From Albugo candida (lineage: Eukaryota > Oomycota > Peronosporomycetes > Albuginales): a stretch of 64,000 bases of DNA. A program made the translations under genes and the position numbers. Positions 22,456-32,726 of the stretch are shown here, one piece after another; position 1 is the first letter of the stretch; each line of letters starts with the position of its first letter. Location: positions 62,001-126,000 of the forward strand of contig JBDOQK010000026.1 of NCBI GenBank assembly GCA_040437565.1, given 5' to 3'. The notes under the pieces were generated by a model. The model ran no database searches. It was not told the DNA's origin and saw only the letters and a program-made list of their open reading frames with translations.

Positions 22456-25400
22456 CTAATTCGTTTCCTCTTCATCTGTTCTTTCCGCTTCTTCCACGAC
22501 GCTGATCTCAACCTCATTTTCTAAATCCGCGCCTAAATACCCATCGCATACAACGTACAACTGATACGTAACCTTTCCTGCTTCATTTGGAACGTTAAAT
22601 TCCAGAAAAACATCCAATTCCTCCATTCGATTACCAAACGGAACGCGCTTAATACTCAACACGGAATTTTCCTTACCATTACCGAGCACAATCCACCAAT
22701 TCTCCGCTTTCGCCACCGGATAATATCTCGCCTGCACAAAACCGGTAGAAACACCGTCTTCAACCTCTCTTTCCAAATGAACTTGCAATTTGACCAAAGC
22801 GCCAGCCACTGTTTCGCCAATCACAGTCGTGCGTACAGTGATGTCCGGAAACGAGTTACAGAACGACGCGATCGCAGCCAATTGCGGTTTCTCTGAAGGC
22901 AATAATTCCGTTCGAGCTTCTTCGTCCATACTTAAGATATCCGTGGGTGTCTCGACTTGATCCAATTTCATCGTTTGAAGCTGTTGAAGCATCTTATTGG
23001 AGAAGAACGGAATTTGAAGTAATGGAGAATCCGTATTCCATTGTGCTTGTACAAACATCTGCGTGAGATCCATGGCTGCAAGTGCGGGTTTCAGCCAGCC
23101 GTTGGAGCTGATGACATCCACCATTGCATGCAGCAAACGGACAGCATGTTGGAGGATATATTTCAGATCTACACGTAATAGAGGACCCAATTCGTCTTGT
23201 CGCTTACTGAAATGCATTTGGAGCAAAATCGCCACTTTGACTGCTGGAGCGGAGTAATCATCGTCTGGAGCTGCAACTGCAAATTTGAGATGTTTGGCTA
23301 GTTTTCTCAACTTCTCTTCCTCGCCAAAACGACATGGAAGCTGCTGGAATTCGCTCGATGACGCCAATATGGTCATCAAACCACGCAATTTGGACTGATT
23401 GGTCAAGCTGCAAGCGAATAATTCGATGGTGGTGTATCTCACGTTGTAATACGCCGCAATCATGCCGAGATTTAAAGGAACAAGTCGATCTTCTTCTTCC
23501 ACGACCTCGATACATTGGGATTCCTGCAAAGCCGTCACTGTGTTTTCAACCAAATCGGACAAATGATCCGATAGATGAATATGTGTGACGCCCAAGAGAT
23601 TGTAATAATTGGGATTCTTCATCAGCCTTCGATACATGAATGTCCAAGTGAGGTAATCCACTCCATCCTGCTTGCTCTCAATGGTCCGCGTCACAATCTC
23701 CGCATTGAAATGATCCGTCAAAAAGTGTTCCAACTGCGATTCCACCGGAAGCGGCTCATATAGAAACTTGGCGTAGAATTTCTTTTTAATCTCATGGCAG
23801 AGCAGTACACACGATAGCATTTTGGCATCATCCTCACCCTGTCCGATCGTGTTAGCAAATTTCGTCATTTGGAACACTTGAGCCAGCGGATAATCGACAT
23901 AGCGATGTTCCTTGCCGTCATACGATTGCGTTCCCATTATCACAATTTGCTGAGCATGGACGTTCCACGTTTGCAAATTCCAACACATGTGCTGAGGGAT
24001 CACAAGTACGCTGATAGAGCCACGTTCAAACAATTGAAGAACAAGAGTACGACACGATTCGGACATGATTTCCGACCAGAATCCAACGCCTTTTTGCAGC
24101 ATTTGAGCCAGCACATTGTCATCCAATATCGTCGGATCCAACTCATTGGTCCCACCAAAACGATCGGCCGTGTTGTCTGCCAACGCGAATGTAACCAGAT
24201 CAATTGCAGTCAATTGTGCTTGCTTGATAGACGGTACAAAGACNNNNNNNNNNNNNNNNNNNNNNNNNNNNNNNNNNNNNNNNNNNNNNNNNNNNNNNNN
24301 NNNNNNNNNNNNNNNNNNNNNNNNNNNNNNNNNNNNNNNNNNNGCATGTTGGAGGATATATTTCAGATCTACACGTAATAGAGGACCCAATTCGTCTTGT
24401 CGCTTACTGAAATGCATTTGGAGCAAAATCGCCACTTTGACTGCTGGAGCGGAGTAATCATCGTCTGGAGCTGCAACTGCAAATTTGAGATGTTTGGCTA
24501 GTTTTCTCAACTTCTCTTCCTCGCCAAAACGACATGGAAGCTGCTGGAATTCGCTCGATGACGCCAATATGGTCATCAAACCACGCAATTTGGACTGATT
24601 GGTCAAGCTGCAAGCGAATAATTCGATGGTGGTGTATCTCACGTTGTAATACGCCGCAATCATGCCGAGATTTAAAGGAACAAGTCGATCTTCTTCTTCC
24701 ACGACCTCGATACATTGGGATTCCTGCAAAGCCGTCACTGTGTTTTCAACCAAATCGGACAAATGATCCGATAGATGAATATGTGTGACGCCCAAGAGAT
24801 TGTAATAATTGGGATTCTTCATCAGCCTTCGATACATGAATGTCCAAGTGAGGTAATCCACTCCATCCTGCTTGCTCTCAATGGTCCGCGTCACAATCTC
24901 CGCATTGAAATGATCCGTCAAAAAGTGTTCCAACTGCGATTCCACCGGAAGCGGCTCATATAGAAACTTGGCGTAGAATTTCTTTTTAATCTCATGGCAG
25001 AGCAGTACACACGATAGCATTTTGGCATCATCCTCACCCTGTCCGATCGTGTTAGCAAATTTCGTCATTTGGAACACTTGAGCCAGCGGATAATCGACAT
25101 AGCGATGTTCCTTGCCGTCATACGATTGCGTTCCCATTATCACAATTTGCTGAGCATGGACGTTCCACGTTTGCAAATTCCAACACATGTGCTGAGGGAT
25201 CACAAGTACGCTGATAGAGCCACGTTCAAACAATTGAAGAACAAGAGTACGACACGATTCGGACATGATTTCCGACCAGAATCCAACGCCTTTTTGCAGC
25301 ATTTGAGCCAGCACATTGTCATCCAATATCGTCGGATCCAACTCATTGGTCCCACCAAAACGATCGGCCGTGTTGTCTGCCAACGCGAATGTAACCAGAT

Positions 25401-28400
25401 CAATTGCAGTCAATTGTGCTTGCTTGATAGACGGTACAAAGACAACCGCTCGGCCAGACCGAGCAACAATGGTGTTGTACACGGGTTTCGACATGGCCAG
25501 CATTCGTGATGCAAAGTCATTCACCTGGAAACCTTGCACTCGGATTTCCAGCGGTTGAGGACGGACATTTAAATGAAAATTGAAAATTGCATCGGACGGG
25601 ACACCCATCCATTCCCCGACATCACGAGCATTAGCAATAGAGATGCCAAGCCCAATCATTCGCATGGGCACTCGACTCGATTTCTTCTGATCGGCGCTAA
25701 TGAATCGCATGCGTGATACAACGACTTCCATGACAGGACCATTGTCCCCCATACCCAAAAATTGAAGCTCATCAATGAGAAATAAGGTGATATTTTGGAT
25801 ACGTTTGCGTTGCTTCCATCGACGTGACAAGACATCCCATTGTGATGGCGTACCAATCAAGATATTGGCGGCTGCGAGAAGCGCGAGATCAGCACTTGCG
25901 TCACCTGTCAGTTGAAGCACATTCTGCTGCCACACACTTGTCTCCCCAAATTTCGCTTGCCAATCTTGATAGATCGCAGTACAGCTCACTTCAACCGGGT
26001 TCAAGTACACAAGCAAATGCGAGCCAAACGTGTCGCCAGCATCTGTTTCGATGGAATGAAGACTCGGTGGCTCTTTCAACGCCCACAACGCTCTCATAAT
26101 CGCGAGTTCGGCTAGTACAAGTTTCCCACTACCTGGCGGACCACAAACAAGCACATTACCTTCTGCTTCGAGGATACGTGGTGCCACCTGCGTTTGAATT
26201 GGATTGAATTTCGTAAAATGCCATGGATCCGGTTGATCTTTTCGCGAAAGATTTTGAAGAATCACATCGACAATCTTCTCAGCTTTTCCTTTCGGCTTTG
26301 GTGTGCTTACAAGTTTGGTAAGGACGTGACGTACCATCAACGGCTGTAGATCGAGCAATTCGGTCGGTGGAGGATTCTTTTGCGGCAAAATAAGTTTCTG
26401 GAAAGGAATTGGCACAGCACTCTCACATCGAAGCCATTTATCCGACACCAAGCGAACGTAATACAGCGGAGACATACGTTCCATCAACGGAACCGTGAAG
26501 CTCAAGTACGTTTCCTGCGATCCATATCGGCTTTGAAGCAGTAGAAATTCAGCATACAACAAATTATCTCCGTCGACATCTTCCACAAACACCCAAAACG
26601 CTTCAGTATTTCCATGAACATCACGTCGAAACTCGAAATCTGGCGTCACAATAAGCTCGACTTTAAGCATGGATCTCGTGATCGGTTGCACGTGCACAGA
26701 GATGTCCAATTTTGGAAACTGATGGATCAATTGATATAAAGCTTTCCCAAATTTTGGAGTCATCACTAATTGCCCAAGATCAGATGGTTCCAGGTCCAAA
26801 TACCGTTCCCATGGAATATCTTTCTTCTCCAAGCGCTTCATGATACTTTCCGGCACCAATGCTTTATCACCTTGACCCAAAAACTGACGCAAAGGAGAGT
26901 GAGAACACCACATTCGTCTCTCCACCATTTTACAAAACACAAGCATACGATCCGATACATGCGCCCACCCACGAGACAAGCAAATCTCAAACAACGCTCG
27001 GAAAATTCGAGCTGCTGACTGATGAATATGCGTCATATCAGCAACAAGTGCAAATCCGTCAAGTTTGAGTCTGGAAATATACGCTTGAAGTAGCACATTT
27101 ACTTTAGCAGAACCCGAATGTCCGGAAGCTCCATGGCCGGAATGCACAGTCAACGCTTCTTTGATCGGTACAGGCACACGTTCCATGAGTTTGATCAGTT
27201 CCAACTTTTCTTCCGCGCGGATGCTGACATATTGAAACTCTGACGACAACGAAAACAGACGAAGAATTTCAATATCAGACATATGCGGCTTGAGATGTTC
27301 ATTATACGTCTGCATGGATGCAGGGGCCACGTAATAATGGCTGGCGATTCTTCCAAGCGCGGTCACCTGGAAGTATCCACTACGTCGTTCATACTTGATG
27401 AGATTCTGTTTGGCTAACACGGTCGCCGCAGAATGCGCCAAATCCGTTCGATATTGCAACAGCGTTGGATCTGCACGCACATCATCGACACAAAGTCCAT
27501 AAAGCGTTGGATTCCGAAGCATTCGAATGAACAAGTACGTGTACCCGAGCCACGTTGCAGCTTGAACGAGTGTCTGAATAGTCCCAAGAACAATTTCCGC
27601 ATTCAAATTATCGGCAAGACGCGATAAAAGCTGCGATTCCACCGGAAGTTGTTGGTTCATCAGCGACAAATAGTACGTCAATTGTGCGTGTTGTGTGATG
27701 ATAATACCTTCTCCTTGTGTGTCATATTGAATCCGTCCAGCTCGACCAAGCATTTGAAGGATATCCAACGGTCCAAGCTCCTTCCAATCACCGCGTTCTG
27801 CGTCGTACACTTGCGTTCCTTTGATAATGACCGTATGTGCCGGAAGATTCACACCCCACGCGAGCGTCGAAGTGCTCACCAATACCTTCAGATGCCCGTC
27901 AGCAAACAGCTCTTCGACCAATGTACGATGATCTCGACGCATTCCAGCATGATGAATGCCAAAGCCGTACGGAAGCAAATCCTTCAAACTCGCATTTTCA
28001 ACTTTCTGTGCTTCCTGCATCAAAATCTCACTCGACGCGGAATTCGGTGTCAGTATCTTTGTCAACGTATCTTCTTCCACAAACAAATCGCGAATGGCTT
28101 GTGCAGTAAGTGCTGTTTCTTTGCGCGAATGGACAAAAATGAGGATTTGATTCTCCATTTCAACTTGTTCCATTACTTTTTCGTAACAGATTTGATTCAT
28201 CAAAGCAAACCTTTTCACAGCTTTCTTTTCCATCACGCCAATGTATTGCTGTTGAAGCGGAACTGGACGATAGCTCGAGTCGAAGAAAAAGAGACCTTTC
28301 TCTACACGAAGAAACGCAGCCACATCTTTATAATTCGGCAACGTCGCAGATAATCCGACCAAACGGATCATTTGCTGTGTCATTTCAATCGTTCGGATCG

Positions 28401-30477
28401 TTCGTGCTACCAACGCTTCCAAAACGGGACCTCGTGAATCGTGGAGCAGATGTATCTCATCCAGAATGATCAGACGAACCAATTGCATGTACGCTCGATC
28501 ATCGCCGGATTTACGCGTAATGATGTCCCATTTCTCAGGCGTGGTGACGATAATTTGTGTCTGATGCAATTGTTCTCGTGAGAGATTCTGATCGCCCGAG
28601 AGCTCGCGGACATTGATTCCATACGATTTGGTCAATCGCGAAGAAAGATTCAACACCACTTCTTGAACAAGGGCTTTCATGGGCGCCACATACACAATTT
28701 TGAATGCCTTGAGATCGATTTCACCAGTTTCTGCGTCTCGCACTTTCATGATCTCATGGAGAATCGTCAGCATTGCGACATTGGTCTTCCCGGCGCCCGT
28801 CGGAGCACATAAGAGGAGATTCTCACTACTTTTGAACGCAGTGTCATACATTTTCGATTGAATTCGATTCAATGATTCCATATTTGGAAATGCGTCTTGC
28901 GTCCAAGACGGAAGTGAGGAGATTTTGATTTGCGTTTCTTTTTGGCTCGACGCTTTGGTTCGAATCGCAGGTACGTGGACCTCCTCGTACCCTTTTTTCT
29001 GCGCTCGCCATGTTCCTTCCGGGAGAGAACACTGCTTATTACTCATCAGATGCCCACCTTCCTGGAACGTCAATGTCTCAAGATCGATATATCGTCGCGG
29101 TTTGCTGGATTCCTCATGTGTATCATTTTCATCTGATTCCTTTTCTTGCTTTAGAGAATCAAGCAATCCTCCCGCGCTTTTCTTGGCGTCCATACGAGCT
29201 TGCATCCATGTTTCTGCAGAATTGGTCGTGCGAAACTCATTCAACACTTGACTTCCTTGACCAGCGATACTGTCATCTCTTGTCATTTCCTCTTCCAGCA
29301 GACGACGCTCCTCATCTGTTTGCGCTTGCTTCAGCTTGGTGCAGTAGTACACTTTGGCGCGGTTTTCCAACAAGAGTTTGATGAGATCGAATTTGTCGTA
29401 ATCCAATAGCAATACCAAGCGATTCTCACAAGCGCCAAGCTCATGAATGCCTCCAGTCTCTCGCAGAATCGACAACACTTGATCGGCGAGCGTCACACAG
29501 AGCTCAGGATCTTTGAAATATTGCGACAATTTGCGTTGAAGCCAAAATGCATCGATACCGGCAACATGGAGATAATACCGGTTTTCGATGGTATTTCGGG
29601 CGGTTTTCGAATCGGAAGTCTGTTTGATGTTCATGGATTGGGTTCGAGACGGAGAAGCGTCTTGGTTGTCATGGTCCATGACGTGCTCATCGGCATCGCC
29701 TGGTTCGTCCTCTTGAACCTCGTCAGCGTCAGAATCGTCTTCGTCGTCTTCTTCATCGAATACAACAGCAACTCCCATCTCTTTGTCCATCATATCGTCG
29801 TCTACTTTCTCTTTTTCTTCGTCTGCAGCTTCATGAGCGGTTTTGGACGGGTCACGACTTGAATCATCACGTTTTTTAAAGTCAGTGATGCGTTTGGATT
29901 GCAAGAACATCTCTTTACGTTCTTCCTCTCCAAGAGATTTGAAGAGCTTGTGGAGCTCTTGAGCTTTCACATTATCGCGATAGTGCTCATTTTGTAATAT
30001 TGATAATACTTCTTCCACGGTACTTGCTAGGACATCAAAAGGCTGTGCTCCTAAATGGTGTGTCACGATACCCATTAATATAGTATGGGCTTCTCGACTC
30101 TGTGTGTTGGTTGGATGATAAGCAGCCGACTGGAAGGCTAAACTTTCCGATAATATTGGTGCAGTGTTGCTTGATTGTACGGATTTTACTTGCGGCCACT
30201 CATTCGAAGACTCGGATTTCAACTTTTTCGATACTGTCCGTTTGATTGATTCGGAAGGTACCCTTTTTGATGTACGTGCGCTATCAGCTTTCGTTTCATC
30301 GAATGGTGTTGCTTTTTGAGCTCGATCCCCCATTCGATAGGTAATTCGACCAGCAAGACTCTCGACCTCCCCTGTTGCTTCATCGGGACGACGACGAGAA
30401 TCACGGTCTGCTTCGAGCACCAGATTCGAATTCTGCTGGTAAGCGTACTGTCGGGAGCGTGCGTACTCTTCTGCCAT
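22456..30477 (-). CDS. BRR2: U5 snRNP RNA helicase Brr2 (SNRNP200)
   Basis: Brr2 unwinds U4/U6 to activate the spliceosome. The frame is one exon of about 2,273 residues after removing the contig overlap at 24.2 kb (1,200 bp, in frame). It has an N-terminal acidic regulatory region (PWI-like part near 230), then two Ski2-like cassettes, each followed by a Sec63 unit. Cassette 1 is complete: Walker A APTGAGKTNVA near 560, DEIH near 674, SAT and QMLGRAGR motifs. Cassette 2 is degenerate: Walker A reads GPPGSGKLVLAE and motif II DELQ, as expected for the pseudo-helicase half known in this family. The start chosen is ATG 30477 (MAEEYARSRQYAYQQ); the frame continues upstream into sequence next to a gap and may include an intron. 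It is divergent from the G-patch gene. Confidence 0.96.
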   Translation of the reverse strand: MAEEYARSRQYAYQQNSNLVLEADRDSRRRPDEATGEVESLAGRITYRMGDRAQKATPFDETKADSARTSKRVPSESIKRTVSKKLKSESSNEWPQVKSVQSSNTAPILSESLAFQSAAYHPTNTQSREAHTILMGIVTHHLGAQPFDVLASTVEEVLSILQNEHYRDNVKAQELHKLFKSLGEEERKEMFLQSKRITDFKKRDDSSRDPSKTAHEAADEEKEKVDDDMMDKEMGVAVVFDEEDDEDDSDADEVQEDEPGDADEHVMDHDNQDASPSRTQSMNIKQTSDSKTARNTIENRYYLHVAGIDAFWLQRKLSQYFKDPELCVTLADQVLSILRETGGIHELGACENRLVLLLDYDKFDLIKLLLENRAKVYYCTKLKQAQTDEERRLLEEEMTRDDSIAGQGSQVLNEFRTTNSAETWMQARMDAKKSAGGLLDSLKQEKESDENDTHEESSKPRRYIDLETLTFQEGGHLMSNKQCSLPEGTWRAQKKGYEEVHVPAIRTKASSQKETQIKISSLPSWTQDAFPNMESLNRIQSKMYDTAFKSSENLLLCAPTGAGKTNVAMLTILHEIMKVRDAETGEIDLKAFKIVYVAPMKALVQEVVLNLSSRLTKSYGINVRELSGDQNLSREQLHQTQIIVTTPEKWDIITRKSGDDRAYMQLVRLIILDEIHLLHDSRGPVLEALVARTIRTIEMTQQMIRLVGLSATLPNYKDVAAFLRVEKGLFFFDSSYRPVPLQQQYIGVMEKKAVKRFALMNQICYEKVMEQVEMENQILIFVHSRKETALTAQAIRDLFVEEDTLTKILTPNSASSEILMQEAQKVENASLKDLLPYGFGIHHAGMRRDHRTLVEELFADGHLKVLVSTSTLAWGVNLPAHTVIIKGTQVYDAERGDWKELGPLDILQMLGRAGRIQYDTQGEGIIITQHAQLTYYLSLMNQQLPVESQLLSRLADNLNAEIVLGTIQTLVQAATWLGYTYLFIRMLRNPTLYGLCVDDVRADPTLLQYRTDLAHSAATVLAKQNLIKYERRSGYFQVTALGRIASHYYVAPASMQTYNEHLKPHMSDIEILRLFSLSSEFQYVSIRAEEKLELIKLMERVPVPIKEALTVHSGHGASGHSGSAKVNVLLQAYISRLKLDGFALVADMTHIHQSAARIFRALFEICLSRGWAHVSDRMLVFCKMVERRMWCSHSPLRQFLGQGDKALVPESIMKRLEKKDIPWERYLDLEPSDLGQLVMTPKFGKALYQLIHQFPKLDISVHVQPITRSMLKVELIVTPDFEFRRDVHGNTEAFWVFVEDVDGDNLLYAEFLLLQSRYGSQETYLSFTVPLMERMSPLYYVRLVSDKWLRCESAVPIPFQKLILPQKNPPPTELLDLQPLMVRHVLTKLVSTPKPKGKAEKIVDVILQNLSRKDQPDPWHFTKFNPIQTQVAPRILEAEGNVLVCGPPGSGKLVLAELAIMRALWALKEPPSLHSIETDAGDTFGSHLLVYLNPVEVSCTAIYQDWQAKFGETSVWQQNVLQLTGDASADLALLAAANILIGTPSQWDVLSRRWKQRKRIQNITLFLIDELQFLGMGDNGPVMEVVVSRMRFISADQKKSSRVPMRMIGLGISIANARDVGEWMGVPSDAIFNFHLNVRPQPLEIRVQGFQVNDFASRMLAMSKPVYNTIVARSGRAVVFVPSIKQAQLTAIDLVTFALADNTADRFGGTNELDPTILDDNVLAQMLQKGVGFWSEIMSESCRTLVLQLFERGSISVLVIPQHMCWNLQTWNVHAQQIVIMGTQSYDGKEHRYVDYPLAQVFQMTKFANTIGQGEDDAKMLSCVLLCHEIKKKFYAKFLYEPLPVESQLEHFLTDHFNAEIVTRTIESKQDGVDYLTWTFMYRRLMKNPNYYNLLGVTHIHLSDHLSDLVENTVTALQESQCIEVVEEEDRLVPLNLGMIAAYYNVRYTTIELFACSLTNQSKLRGLMTILASSSEFQQLPCRFGEEEKLRKLAKHLKFAVAAPDDDYSAPAVKVAILLQMHFSKRQDELGPLLRVDLKYILQHXXXXXXXXXXXXXXXXXXXXXXXXXXXXXXXXXXVFVPSIKQAQLTAIDLVTFALADNTADRFGGTNELDPTILDDNVLAQMLQKGVGFWSEIMSESCRTLVLQLFERGSISVLVIPQHMCWNLQTWNVHAQQIVIMGTQSYDGKEHRYVDYPLAQVFQMTKFANTIGQGEDDAKMLSCVLLCHEIKKKFYAKFLYEPLPVESQLEHFLTDHFNAEIVTRTIESKQDGVDYLTWTFMYRRLMKNPNYYNLLGVTHIHLSDHLSDLVENTVTALQESQCIEVVEEEDRLVPLNLGMIAAYYNVRYTTIELFACSLTNQSKLRGLMTILASSSEFQQLPCRFGEEEKLRKLAKHLKFAVAAPDDDYSAPAVKVAILLQMHFSKRQDELGPLLRVDLKYILQHAVRLLHAMVDVISSNGWLKPALAAMDLTQMFVQAQWNTDSPLLQIPFFSNKMLQQLQTMKLDQVETPTDILSMDEEARTELLPSEKPQLAAIASFCNSFPDITVRTTVIGETVAGALVKLQVHLEREVEDGVSTGFVQARYYPVAKAENWWIVLGNGKENSVLSIKRVPFGNRMEELDVFLEFNVPNEAGKVTYQLYVVCDGYLGADLENEVEISVVEEAERTDEEETN
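23144..25443. other. Unmerged contig overlap around a 100-N gap
   Basis: Bases 23144-24243 reappear at 24344-25443 (1,100 bp), the longest overlap here, inside the second half of BRR2. Left uncollapsed it makes the protein appear to carry a 366-residue internal duplication. Confidence 0.93.
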
Positions 30478-30790
30478 AATTTCCGATGCCGAACGATCTG
30501 CCGCAAAGGATTTTGTGGCGAAGAGAAATACTGCAGACGGTAGGGTAAGTAGAATATTGACCAATACCCGTAGTGTATTGGTTTTATTATTATCCAATAG
30601 GAGCAACACCATGATATGTATAGTAAACGCCGAAGGGTATACAGAGTATACTCCTGAACCTACCNNNNNNNNNNNNNNNNNNNNNNNNNNNNNNNNNNNN
30701 NNNNNNNNNNNNNNNNNNNNNNNNNNNNNNNNNNNNNNNNNNNNNNNNNNNNNNNNNNNNNNNNAGCACGCTTTCGGTGAAGTCCAACGC
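30478..30790. promoter_or_regulatory. Shared promoter region, BRR2 / G-patch gene, with gap
   Basis: The 313 bp between divergent starts contain 100 N (30665-30764) whose flanks share no visible overlap, so some sequence is truly missing. A 5' UTR intron of BRR2 may lie here (GT/AG candidates on the minus strand), but this is not decisive. Confidence 0.45.
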
Positions 30791-31300
30791 ATGTCCGATA
30801 CGAATGGCACGCCGGTTTTTGGCAAAAAGTACCTGAAAAAGCTACAGGAGATGCCAAACGAGTCAGCAGCATGTTCGGTATCTGACTTTGCGCTTCGTCA
30901 AATGCAAAAAATGGGCTGGAGGGAAGGAAAAGGGCTTGGAAAGCGAGAAGAAGGTGTTACTTCTAGCATCCGAGTGCGAAAGCGGGACGAATCTATTGGA
31001 ATTGGGTACGGTGTGGTATCGTCCGACACAAAGGAAACGCAATGGTGGTATAATGTGTACGATAATATTGCGAGCAAAGTCCAAATTGAGTGCGAAGAAC
31101 CAAAGAAAAAGCGCAGACGGAAGAAGAAAGCTCAAGCGTCAACTGATAAAGAATCGAGCGACGCGGGATGTGAAAAGCATAAGATAGCGTGGTCCACTCC
31201 AACAGATGAAGAGCTGTTTGCTGCCACTGGCGGAAAATTGTTCGGACAACGAGCTTACGGTTCGTCTCTAGGAAAGCTAAAACGCGTTAAAACAAAGTAG
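30791..31300 (+). CDS. G-patch domain protein (GPATCH4/PINX1-like)
   Basis: A 169-residue protein from ATG 30791 (MSDTNGTPVFGKKYLKKLQE). The G-patch lies at about 35-75 (FALRQMQKMGWREGKGLGKR, then EEGVTSSIRVRKR). G-patch proteins bind and stimulate DEAH-box helicases in ribosome biogenesis and splicing. A Lys/Arg cluster (PKKKRRRKKK, about 110) is a likely nuclear or nucleolar localisation signal. The C-terminal FAATGGKLFGQRA segment resembles GPATCH4 and related nucleolar proteins. The frame is open upstream to the gap, so an earlier start is possible. Brr2 itself is a Ski2-like helicase and is not the expected partner of a G-patch. Confidence 0.85.
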   Translation: MSDTNGTPVFGKKYLKKLQEMPNESAACSVSDFALRQMQKMGWREGKGLGKREEGVTSSIRVRKRDESIGIGYGVVSSDTKETQWWYNVYDNIASKVQIECEEPKKKRRRKKKAQASTDKESSDAGCEKHKIAWSTPTDEELFAATGGKLFGQRAYGSSLGKLKRVKTK

Positions 31301-31404
31301 AATTGATAACCTAATAACAGCTGCAAGGCAATCAACAGGCATCGATGCCAACAGCTAAGTTTTTTGTTTCTTTTCTGCAAATGAAATCGATTACAACTAT
31401 TTGG

Positions 31405-32151
31405 CTATTGTATTTTCTGCCAATGATATTGCGCCACTACCGATTCCCAAAACTGATTCTCTAACTTTTGCAGTCGCGATAACACTTTTTTTCTAACAGT
31501 TGCATCCTGTCCGCCTGCGGCCGCACGGTACCAGTGATATTTTCGAACGTAACCTGCAAATTTCTTACTAACGCGCATGGGATGACATACCAAAATTTCC
31601 GATAAGAACCTTCGAAGCGATATGCGTCTGTTTAAGGGAATGTGCCCGGATTTGAATGCTTCAATCATTGCTTTCGCATACGATTCCTCTGCAAACGACC
31701 AGCGGCCGGTTCGAACGTATCCGTGCTGTGAGTAATCGGACCGGTTCAAGTTGCGACGTGGCCTATTTGATGATGTGGGAATTGTGCAAAGTTCTGTGGT
31801 GTACACTTTCTGTCCATCTTTGGTACAAACAGTATCGTTGAAGCCAAACTCCGCTGGAAGTATGCCGTAGGTCGCAACGTGCTCCCACACAGTTTGCAGT
31901 TGTCTAGGGTAACTCATCGGACCATTTTCATATAATGAGCGAGCATATGGATTTGTACCCAATGGTGCGAGATTACCGGTTAGCGTTGACGTATTGCCTT
32001 TAATGTCTCTATTTCGAATCGACTTGAATTTTGTTATGTAATTCATTTTTACTTGTGTGTGTTCCATGCATTGTATCTCTTTCAAAGACGGTAATATTCG
32101 ATTTATGCTCGGTGTAATTGTGTGTCGGATTGCTTCAACTAGCTGGATCAT
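31405..32151 (-). CDS. Stramenopile-type RTGRW-domain protein, unknown function
   Basis: A 248-residue frame from ATG 32151; later in-frame Met codons (MEHTQVKM, MNYITKF) are also possible starts. The recognisable part is the stretch RTGRWSFAEESYAKAMIEAF followed by LRRFLSEILVCHPMRVSKKF. From memory, this pattern (an RTGRW opening, then a hydrophobic FL...L.C.PMR.SKKF segment) recurs in unnamed nuclear proteins of oomycetes and diatoms, and may be a Myb/SANT-like fold. The rest is basic. It converges on the G-patch gene (104 bp apart). Confidence 0.65.
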   Translation of the reverse strand: MIQLVEAIRHTITPSINRILPSLKEIQCMEHTQVKMNYITKFKSIRNRDIKGNTSTLTGNLAPLGTNPYARSLYENGPMSYPRQLQTVWEHVATYGILPAEFGFNDTVCTKDGQKVYTTELCTIPTSSNRPRRNLNRSDYSQHGYVRTGRWSFAEESYAKAMIEAFKSGHIPLNRRISLRRFLSEILVCHPMRVSKKFAGYVRKYHWYRAAAGGQDATVRKKVLSRLQKLENQFWESVVAQYHWQKIQ

Positions 32152-32726
32152 TCCTTGTTGGTTATACTATAATCGCGTTTTAGATTACGCACCATTCATA
32201 TTAGTTTCAATACGTACCTCCGTCTTATTTGATCTTTTGTTCAAAGGTGGAAGCGGGTACGCTGTGTCGTATCTACACAGCGTATAAGCGTCGAAACGCG
32301 ACTGCGGCAGTTGAAGACTGCTTTCTGCAGGAAGACGATACATCCTCAACGCGGCTCTTGGCTTGTAATTTGCAAAATGTTCCTAATGTCAACCTGTTTT
32401 ATTGTGTTTACGCGACACTTTCCTCCAATATCCCACCATATGGAATTCGAATCTGAAGTAATCAAAATCTCAAAGTAACAATCGAGCCAATAGAATGTTG
32501 AAGTAAGACTTGACTTTTCGTTTTCATATGAACGTAATCAAATACCGACTCTATGGCCACATCACATATTCGATAACACGCCATATCGGGTTACTTCACA
32601 ACTATGATGAAAGGGCTGAGTTTGTACGAAATGTCGCATGGATCTCACGATGTATTCAGCGAATCTTTGTAGTACAAAACTGAATATTCTCATATTTGTG
32701 CACCAAAGGACTGCTATGATATTTGT
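32152..32726. other. Intergenic stretch, no gene seen
   Basis: These 575 bp lie between the start of the RTGRW gene and the end of the mitochondrial RNA polymerase gene, both on the minus strand. They are AT-rich with only short chance ORFs. They should hold the promoter of the RTGRW gene. Confidence 0.5.

Noticed and set aside
23144-25443. Large internal duplication in Brr2
   Set aside because: The two copies are identical by eye and exactly flank a 100-N run; a real duplication would show some divergence. It is a contig overlap.
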